From: Methanobacteriota archaeon
GTDB taxonomy: Archaea > Thermoplasmatota > Poseidoniia > Poseidoniales > Poseidoniaceae
NCBI GenBank assembly: GCA_002727695.1
Contig: PBXT01000065.1
Coordinates: 21,373 to 29,638 of the forward strand
Reading direction: 5' to 3'
Length of the DNA stretch: 8,266 nt
A program made the translations under genes and the position numbers. Under the pieces are notes generated by a model that ran no database searches, was not told the DNA's origin, and saw only the letters and a list, made by a program, of their open reading frames with translations. Shown piece by piece: positions 6,301 to 8,266 of the stretch (position 1 is the first letter of the stretch; every line of letters begins with the position of its first letter).

Positions 6301-8266
6301 TGGTCGGTACAAATTGTGAAGGAGCAAATACCGAATGTAGAATGATATTCGCTCTAGACAACAGTCAGATTCCGTTGCCTATGGCTGCCAAGATTCATTC
6401 AGCATCAATTAACTTACAAGTCGAATCTGCAGCATCTGGAACCATGACATTGAGTGTTCACAGACTTCTGACTAATGCTTGGACACAAGCAGGTTCTACT
6501 TGGAACAGTTCCTCTGCAGGAGTTCCATGGAACGCTGGTGGAATGACTGCTGGTGTTGAATATGAATCTACACCAATCTCTAGTGTAACAATCAATTCTG
6601 GAACCACTGAAGTTTGGATGGATATCGGTCATTCTAGTATGTTGATGGATGGAGACCATGGCTGGATTGTAATTGCAAGCACACCTGCAGGTTCACCTTC
6701 ATGGGTTGAGTTCTACTCCAGCGAACACTCATTGGATGAGAGGCCAAAGATTCTGATAAATTACACTGACGTACATTCAGTATCTATCTCTCCTTCCGGT
6801 TCAACAACCGATGCGGACACAACAGTTCAGTTCTCACACATCCTAAACGATGCACTTGGAGGAATGGTTTCCGAAGATGTGGTCTGGGATTCAAGTGACG
6901 GTACCATCAACTCGACAGGAGTGTACACACCAATGTCAGTTGGAACACATGATATTACTGCATGTTTCGGTGTAATCTGTACCACTGAGAGTATTACTGT
7001 AACACCGGGAGCACCTGTAACTCTGATTGTAGATGAAATATCCAGCACAATAACAGCTGATGAATCATTCACAATTATGGCGCATGTTGAAGATGCAAAT
7101 GGCAACACTGTCCCTGGAATGACTATTTCATACACACCAAGCAATGGAACAATGAGTGGAACTACATTCTATCCATACACAGCTGGTTCTCAAACCGTGA
7201 CTGTTGGCTGGAGCACTCAGACAATTGATGTTACGATCGATGTTGTTGGTGGTGCGCCTGTATACTACGAAACCTCAGGATGTGAGGAAGTAATCCACGC
7301 TGGAGAGACCTGTCAACTCAGTTGGACACTTCATGACCAGTACGGAAATATGCTCAACATCGAAGTTGGTGGAGGAATTACTTGGACCGTCGGTGGAGGA
7401 GTATTCACTGAATCTAATGGAACATTCTTTGCTATGACAGTTGGAAATTATGTCATCAACATGTCTTCAACCGGAGGAATATCTCACGAGATTCCAATTC
7501 AGATTACACATGGTGAAATGGCAAGCCTAGAAATTGATGCATCTGACACCTTCGTTACTGCTGATGACATAGTCTGGCTGAACACAACCCGAATTGATAT
7601 CATGGGTAACCGCCTATCTGTAGTTATCCCACAGGAGAATTGGACCATCAGTGATGGAATGATTACTGCGGGTCAACCTGCAGAGTGGCATGCCCAAAGG
7701 CGTGGTTCTAAGACACTAACCGCAAGTTATGCTGGAATGGAAAGCAGTGTAGTTGTGCAAGTTAGTGAAGGTGCAATTACCGGTCTTGTTCTAGTAATTG
7801 ATTCTGTAGATTCCACTGGTTCACTACAGGAAATAACCGCTGATGATGAAATCACGATCAAGGTCAAAGCTGTTGACTCAGATGGCAACAGATGGACTGA
7901 GAATGTTGCATGGACAATTGAACACGCTCAGTACACCGACCAAAGTGTGTTACAAGAGATGACATATGGTTCAACAACTATGTTCGTTCCAGTATTCGCA
8001 TCTGATTCGTTCTACACACTGCGTGCAACATACACGGATGCCAACATTACAATTGAAGTAACATTGGACATATCTGTTGACCATGGTGATTTGATTAGCG
8101 TATCTTTGATACAACCAGTAGACTTGACTCAGAACATTGATGCTGACAACAGTTTGCAATTCTTGCCTCAGTTGACTGATGGTGATGGTAACATCATCGA
8201 CCCGTCGATCGTCTCCTACACTTTGGAAAATACTGATTCGGGAGAGAAGACAAACATTACTTCAAT
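231..8266 (+). CDS. Giant secreted multi-domain protein with DNRLRE, Fn3-like and Ig-like repeats (3' end outside window)
   Basis: The frame is open for 2,678 codons from ATG 231 and reaches the window edge without a stop, so the protein is incomplete at its C-terminus. Residues 1-31 are a signal peptide. Residues about 41-2178 are a repeating linker / DNRLRE-like / Fn3-like unit (seven D, six F domains). Residues 2181 onward are tandem Ig-like domains. The ATG was chosen because a basic and then hydrophobic signal sequence follows at once; the frame upstream is closed by TGA at 159-161, and the only other in-frame start there is GTG 222. No catalytic motif or transmembrane segment after the signal peptide is visible. 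What is seen: repeats, paired cysteines and about 60 N-x-S/T sequons. What is known: these module families are extracellular binding or spacer folds. What I infer: a surface adhesin or polysaccharide-binding fibre, probably from a Marine Group II archaeon. The window shows no partner gene, so operon context is unknown. Confidence 0.96.
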   Translation, partial: MSTNSRDRRKITTSLLLVLMFLFADLSLPQAIPNWTNDELDDTVTIMQTTSAFNVSKDAGILSSTPNSNYGTDETATLGLGISGESRILISFNNSVPSGDMVTDSILELTCGIDPLTISSIDIFASRLKTSWDEANVTWTSPDDGDNWGLSGADDDSDRDTWEPPFYGYANNTFQINVTAIVQDAVINSRGSIDILLAATGSEYTCHMSESTDTNSRPSLSITHQNGTHSNGGSLAPNFVDDGSALMDEDEFLLKAATNPELSWDSMSGSHAQVQLSNNIDFISDSDSAWYYNTVDNSSLFTINSGAGEGAMTVPSGHELSNSTTMYYRMRAVDSAGTIGTWNSGYFHLPGHSVSEVDGYGQFTFSFDDLGLVEKTIEDSFIDSTGAVKNTNMGSEANITVGSSSSADQYGLLRLNLDDIGMHHNSSIVSAILSLDRVSFSGSAEVSFHIMDGEDWTETGVTWRKYDGTYYWDDGGRVPSMSVGQFEGDQSSSTIEVNLTAAIQKWIDDNNVVSTTSESLELMMVASTWGIEESSSKFVNLCSTEATGCDQPKLEITYDWGSNGPPASPTHLSPNDGHSVWNLTGDNLSGNTTPTLFWDASISWTGDMLMQVATDQEYRNIVRSFNTATTSEFSETDGNWSVPGDDSLQDGVMYHWRMAQVDSSSHHHSWWSTSSFLVSGLESEYLQDDEHRLRLSHGNATTAGDAPSCEDTYIDSGTPSNNYNGEDEMQVSYNTFPSETSILLGCDLTSHLLPDGYAVKTATLKMRLADYPSGTPTLGAWESRQHNWSESAATWSTFDGTNSWGTSGAKGWERAGLLDTESLGNSYSAGDWVELDITLAVQNAMRENRSVDLILGIVGVGSGGDRDALFYPNSANSANRPEISFVYVPGSDALPSEPVPQTPLNGSWSVETGINPAPDTSPQLTWNLTSTGVTIGGWSIEMDTSSSFDSPNLVMATSWTDSGFDVTNQTYDMTSELQTGNTWHWRVRATSATNQIGNWSDSFHFLLPDITTWSIDSNTAAVELHHRQAMPALNLPNFIDTWVADSGVGATSDQSSASTFKVGTSTSGENATALIKIPLTELPNPQNAHISDAVLNLYAQFGSDTGNAVSVHPALVAWNTSANGTTYDGINNWSSPGAMGANDRGAMSDVQQGASADWMEFDVTELVQDAFANGESHLSLMIVGSIGEGQTIFSSTDGLASESPWLNLTWSSGNASSPEVAGTNTNPAIDEIIWDTSTHALLPGATPTFAWSHPNASNVDDWRIFIWEDYNDERAGWTMYDSRDSSEGWDITNLTWTSPDDLSTGESYEWFIQPITDDILGARGQDTIFHIPAETGNSINSTDAEITLQEGQIVEALDYPAIFMDTYIDSGSTNQAFESSQRLLLGRSNYSSSLNYRSVSLLMVNWSSMPIPASHEFISATLTLHKLSGGENGQETVKIAVCEMFDEWNQSATWNGPTGSNSSYTQQEYSGGCDTPFEVTSVAHDDYTVDFDITYAVQHAHANGSDEVNLGFYVVVNTSDEWHFASSDYTPDESKRPELSLEWRTGTQWLPSKPTNLHPLDGETIWDESASRPRGADNTTMNWSSSESNETRWIMEYSTEPSFTNETLTLNHDFTDNGTFNGTWDISNLSFTIENNITGDYWLYWRVRADQDHRLGRWSSVHAFRVPNAIGSDDGAGNNTVTLSQGSVFEDTGDLPGVPDATIDSNRPNSALGDNGQLDLGISAAGSGESKIILTFDLSELPFPAAMTPTNALLGLYRHNVTGTSSLTVSAHACDTFVEDTVTWNTAPTCSSSEVTRSTMLVTPTNGWQVWDITSLAQSNVANGNNTLTIMLQSVGTPSSGHSFHDNSHSQYRPKLILDYVDNVDGVIPPGQPTLTYPGDGDILYNTSTWVLESLDKPQLTWNAVTDATGYIVTIADINGELKYKSWEDNEINGTTFTFSQNLTAGQVYTWWVQAINGSIPGPSSSRRAFAIGIPVDHSYNDDHTWTYTFQTGNEVADLGHTNIRDSYIGSGFANTNHGSESMMVGTNCEGANTECRMIFALDNSQIPLPMAAKIHSASINLQVESAASGTMTLSVHRLLTNAWTQAGSTWNSSSAGVPWNAGGMTAGVEYESTPISSVTINSGTTEVWMDIGHSSMLMDGDHGWIVIASTPAGSPSWVEFYSSEHSLDERPKILINYTDVHSVSISPSGSTTDADTTVQFSHILNDALGGMVSEDVVWDSSDGTINSTGVYTPMSVGTHDITACFGVICTTESITVTPGAPVTLIVDEISSTITADESFTIMAHVEDANGNTVPGMTISYTPSNGTMSGTTFYPYTAGSQTVTVGWSTQTIDVTIDVVGGAPVYYETSGCEEVIHAGETCQLSWTLHDQYGNMLNIEVGGGITWTVGGGVFTESNGTFFAMTVGNYVINMSSTGGISHEIPIQITHGEMASLEIDASDTFVTADDIVWLNTTRIDIMGNRLSVVIPQENWTISDGMITAGQPAEWHAQRRGSKTLTASYAGMESSVVVQVSEGAITGLVLVIDSVDSTGSLQEITADDEITIKVKAVDSDGNRWTENVAWTIEHAQYTDQSVLQEMTYGSTTMFVPVFASDSFYTLRATYTDANITIEVTLDISVDHGDLISVSLIQPVDLTQNIDADNSLQFLPQLTDGDGNIIDPSIVSYTLENTDSGEKTNITS
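387..908 (+). repeat. D1: DNRLRE/CBM96-like domain, copy 1 (residues 53-226)
   Basis: The copy opens with a degenerate form of the family start (FNVSKDAGILSSTPNSNYG) followed by a strand LGLGISGESRILISF. It carries the family core W-D-E-A-N-V-T-W at residues 132-139, then a DVT-like strand (FQINVTAIVQDAV) and the closing motif SRPSLSITH. Cysteines are C111 and C206, a likely disulfide. In known proteins this fold binds polysaccharide or packs into extracellular fibres; the ligand here is unknown. Confidence 0.75.
909..1283 (+). repeat. F1: Fn3-like domain, copy 1 (residues 227-351)
   Basis: The domain contains NPELSWDS, which matches the TPxLxW strand of the later copies, and ends with YYRMRAVDSAGTIGTW then FHLPG. 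This is the characteristic Fn3 F-G region (Y-x-x-R-V-x-A-x-x...G-x-W). It has no cysteine. It is the most divergent copy at its N-terminal end, lacking the clear P-x-x-P-x-D-G opening of F2, F5 and F6. A 27-residue linker with strand QFTFSFDD follows before D2. Confidence 0.6.
1365..1910 (+). repeat. D2: DNRLRE/CBM96-like domain, copy 2 (residues 379-560)
   Basis: It starts DSFIDSTGAVKNTNMGSEAN and then ITVGSSSSADQYGLLRLNL, a good match to the family pattern of D-x-x-I, N-x-G, then a rigid strand pair. The core W-T-E-T-G-V-T-W is at residues 456-463. Later come VNLTAAIQKWID (the DVT-lvq-W equivalent) and the closing QPKLEITYDW. C542 and C549 sit seven residues apart in the last loop, a different place from the pair in D1. 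Confidence 0.85.
1911..2270 (+). repeat. F2: Fn3-like domain, copy 2 (residues 561-680)
   Basis: The opening PASPTHLSPNDG and the strand TTPTLFWDAS are shared with the other F copies. The closing part is YHWRMAQVDSSS followed by an HHHSWW loop (residues 666-671) and FLVSG. The three histidines sit where other copies have a Gly-containing turn before the conserved Trp. There are no cysteines. A 28-residue linker follows, with strand HRLRLSHGNAT. Confidence 0.7.
2355..2894 (+). repeat. D3: DNRLRE/CBM96-like domain, copy 3 (residues 709-888)
   Basis: This is one of the clearest copies: CEDTYIDSGTPSNNYNGE at the start, AVKTATLKMRL for the central strands, W-S-E-S-A-A-T-W at residues 788-795, WVELDITLAVQNAM for the DVT strand, and NRPEISFVYV at the end. 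C709 and C746 are the only cysteines and probably tie the N-terminal strand to the adjacent strand. Confidence 0.87.
2895..3254 (+). repeat. F3: Fn3-like domain, copy 3 (residues 889-1008)
   Basis: It opens with SEPVPQTPLNGSW, carries the strand TSPQLTWNLT, and closes with WHWRVRATSATNQIGNW and then FHFLLP. The W-R-V-R-A motif is the best Fn3-type match in the protein. There are no cysteines. The following 28-residue linker contains the strand AVELHHRQAM. Confidence 0.72.
3339..3860 (+). repeat. D4: degenerate DNRLRE/CBM96-like domain, copy 4 (residues 1037-1210)
   Basis: The start NFIDTWVADSGVG, the strands ALIKIPLTELPNPQNAHISD and VLNLYAQF, and the DVT strand WMEFDVTELVQDAF all keep the family pattern. 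The core is altered: after W1118 the sequence runs NTSANGTTYD, so the usual W-x-E-x-x-T-W is lost. The closing motif is ESPWLNLTW instead of RPxLxxxY. It is the only D domain with no cysteine. Confidence 0.8.
3861..4229 (+). repeat. F4: Fn3-like domain, copy 4 (residues 1211-1333)
   Basis: Matching elements are NPAIDEIIWD near the start, ATPTFAWSHP for the TPxLxW strand, and YEWFIQPITDDILGARG followed by FHIPA at the end. The R-V-x-A part of the motif is replaced by F-I-Q-P and the final Trp is missing, so this is a divergent copy. There are no cysteines. A 27-residue linker with strand AEITLQEGQIV follows. Confidence 0.62.
4311..4859 (+). repeat. D5: DNRLRE/CBM96-like domain, copy 5 (residues 1361-1543)
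   Basis: The start is AIFMDTYIDSGSTNQAFESS followed by RLLLGRSNYSSS. Central strands ISATLTLHKL and W-N-Q-S-A-T-W at residues 1448-1454 are typical. VDFDITYAVQHA and KRPELSLEW close the domain. C1442 lies just before the core motif and C1473 after it, the same placement as in D6. Confidence 0.87.
4860..5231 (+). repeat. F5: Fn3-like domain, copy 5 (residues 1544-1667)
   Basis: It opens with LPSKPTNLHPLDGETIWDES, the clearest example of the P-x-x-P-x-D-G start. NTTMNWSSS takes the place of the TPxLxW strand, and YWLYWRVRADQDHRLGRW then FRVP form the Fn3-like end. It is dense in N-x-S/T sites (NTT, NWS, NET, NGT, NLS, NIT). There are no cysteines. A 30-residue linker with strand NTVTLSQGSVF follows. 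Confidence 0.74.
5322..5813 (+). repeat. D6: DNRLRE/CBM96-like domain, copy 6 (residues 1698-1861)
   Basis: This is the most compact copy. It has PDATIDSNRPNSALGDNG at the start, SKIILTFDLSELPFP for the next strands, V-E-D-T-V-T-W at residues 1778-1784, VWDITSLAQSNVANG, and a textbook end YRPKLILDY. C1774 and C1790 flank the core motif. IILTFDLSELP matches the rxxlrFdls-p signature strongly and is the best single anchor for the family call. Confidence 0.88.
5814..6149 (+). repeat. F6: Fn3-like domain, copy 6 (residues 1862-1973)
   Basis: The start PPGQPTLTYPGDGDILYN, the strand DKPQLTWNAVTDATGY and the end YTWWVQAINGSIPGPSS then FAIG show the Fn3 plan. The W-x-x-V-x-D-A-x-G-Y strand is the most canonical Fn3 B-C region in the protein. 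There are no cysteines. It is the shortest F copy. A 29-residue linker with strand TWTYTFQTGNEV leads to D7. Confidence 0.76.
6237..6764 (+). repeat. D7: DNRLRE/CBM96-like domain, copy 7, last of the series (residues 2003-2178)
   Basis: It starts NIRDSYIGSGFANTNHGSES and continues MMVGTNCEGANTECRMIFAL. Strands IHSASINLQV, W-T-Q-A-G-S-T-W at residues 2084-2091 and the end ERPKILINY fit the family. The DVT strand is altered to VWMDIGHSSMLMDGDHG. C2029 and C2036 are close together in an early loop. No Fn3-like domain follows; the Ig-like array begins at once. Confidence 0.85.
6771..7010 (+). repeat. B1: bacterial Ig-like domain 1 (residues 2181-2260)
   Basis: The order of elements is VHSVSISPSGST, VQFSHILNDALGGMV, VVWDSSDGTINSTGVYTP, VGTHDITACFG, then ITVTPG. 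This is the usual plan of the Big/invasin-type Ig fold: a first strand, a D-x-x-G turn, a W-x-S-S-D-G strand, a G-x-Y turn, and a closing strand. The turn is D-A-L-G-G at residue 2207 rather than G-N. C2245 and C2250 may form a tight disulfide. Confidence 0.75.
7011..7253 (+). repeat. B2: bacterial Ig-like domain 2 (residues 2261-2341)
   Basis: APVTLIVDEISSTITADESF leads to the turn D-A-N-G-N at residues 2288-2292. After it come VPGMTISYTPSNGTMSG and TAGSQTVTVGW. This is a clean 81-residue repeat with no cysteines. Confidence 0.74.
7254..7514 (+). repeat. B3: bacterial Ig-like domain 3 (residues 2342-2428)
   Basis: The same plan as B2: the turn D-Q-Y-G-N begins at residue 2369, then ITWTVGGGVFTESNGTF and MTVGNYVINMSS. 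C2351 and C2361 lie in the first two strands and probably pair. The glycine-rich stretch around VGGGITWTVGGG is unusual beside the other copies. Confidence 0.7.
7515..7772 (+). repeat. B4: bacterial Ig-like domain 4 (residues 2429-2514)
   Basis: EMASLEIDASDTFVTADD starts the domain and the turn D-I-M-G-N begins at residue 2456. ENWTISDGMITAG replaces the W-x-x-S-D-G strand, and RRGSKTLTASYAG is the closing G-x-x-x-x-T-A-x-Y signature of the Ig-like family. There are no cysteines. Confidence 0.74.
7773..8087 (+). repeat. B5: bacterial Ig-like domain 5 (residues 2515-2619)
   Basis: AITGLVLVIDSVDST opens the domain. The turn D-S-D-G-N begins at residue 2549, followed by VAWTIEHAQYTDQ, then FYTLRATYTDANITIEV. 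It is longer than B1-B4 because of an insertion after the WTI strand. There are no cysteines. Confidence 0.7.
8088..8266 (+). repeat. B6: bacterial Ig-like domain 6, cut by window end (residue 2620 onward)
   Basis: DLISVSLIQPVDL is followed by the turn D-G-D-G-N beginning at residue 2650, and then IVSYTLENTDSG. Only about 59 residues are in the window. The Ig-like series may continue past the edge. Confidence 0.65.

Noticed and set aside
231..8266. CRISPR array, insertion sequence or tRNA within the window
   Set aside because: There are no short direct repeats with spacers, no transposase motifs and no cloverleaf; the repetition is at protein level with a period of about 325 residues.

Overview
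The window is almost entirely one gene. An uninterrupted reading frame on the + strand starts at an ATG at 231 and is still open at the last base (8266), giving 2,678 complete codons with no stop. I read this frame codon by codon and saw no frameshift. The protein begins with a secretion signal and continues as a string of beta-sandwich-type modules, so it is a giant secreted or cell-surface protein. Its C-terminus and any membrane or wall anchor lie beyond the right edge.

Layout: (1) 1-230 is intergenic, with two perfect 8-bp inverted repeats and a modest purine-rich ribosome-binding candidate. (2) Residues 1-31 form a signal peptide. (3) Residues about 41-2178 hold a composite repeat: a short linker strand, a DNRLRE/CBM96-like domain of about 165-185 residues, then an Fn3-like domain of about 112-125 residues. 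There are seven linkers, seven DNRLRE-like domains (D1-D7) and six Fn3-like domains (F1-F6), and D-domain starts are mostly 324-337 residues apart. (4) From residue 2181 to the end the architecture changes to a tandem array of bacterial-Ig-like domains of about 80-105 residues (B1-B6, B6 cut by the window end), each with a D-x-x-G-N-type turn.

Organism: arginine codons are mostly AGA/AGG, base composition is moderately AT-rich, the protein has many N-glycosylation sequons and is rich in Asp, Ser, Thr and Trp, and it has an archaeal-looking secreted multi-module architecture. Together these suggest a planktonic marine archaeon of the Thermoplasmatota, most likely Marine Group II (Poseidoniales), which are known for very large secreted repeat proteins. 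This is inference from style; no taxonomic marker gene is present.

Function: no catalytic domain is visible. DNRLRE/CBM96-type, Fn3-like and Ig-like modules are binding and spacer folds, so the best guess is an extracellular adhesin or glycan-binding fibre. All 16 cysteines fall as exactly two per cysteine-containing domain, which fits intradomain disulfides in an oxidising extracellular setting. The ligand is unknown.
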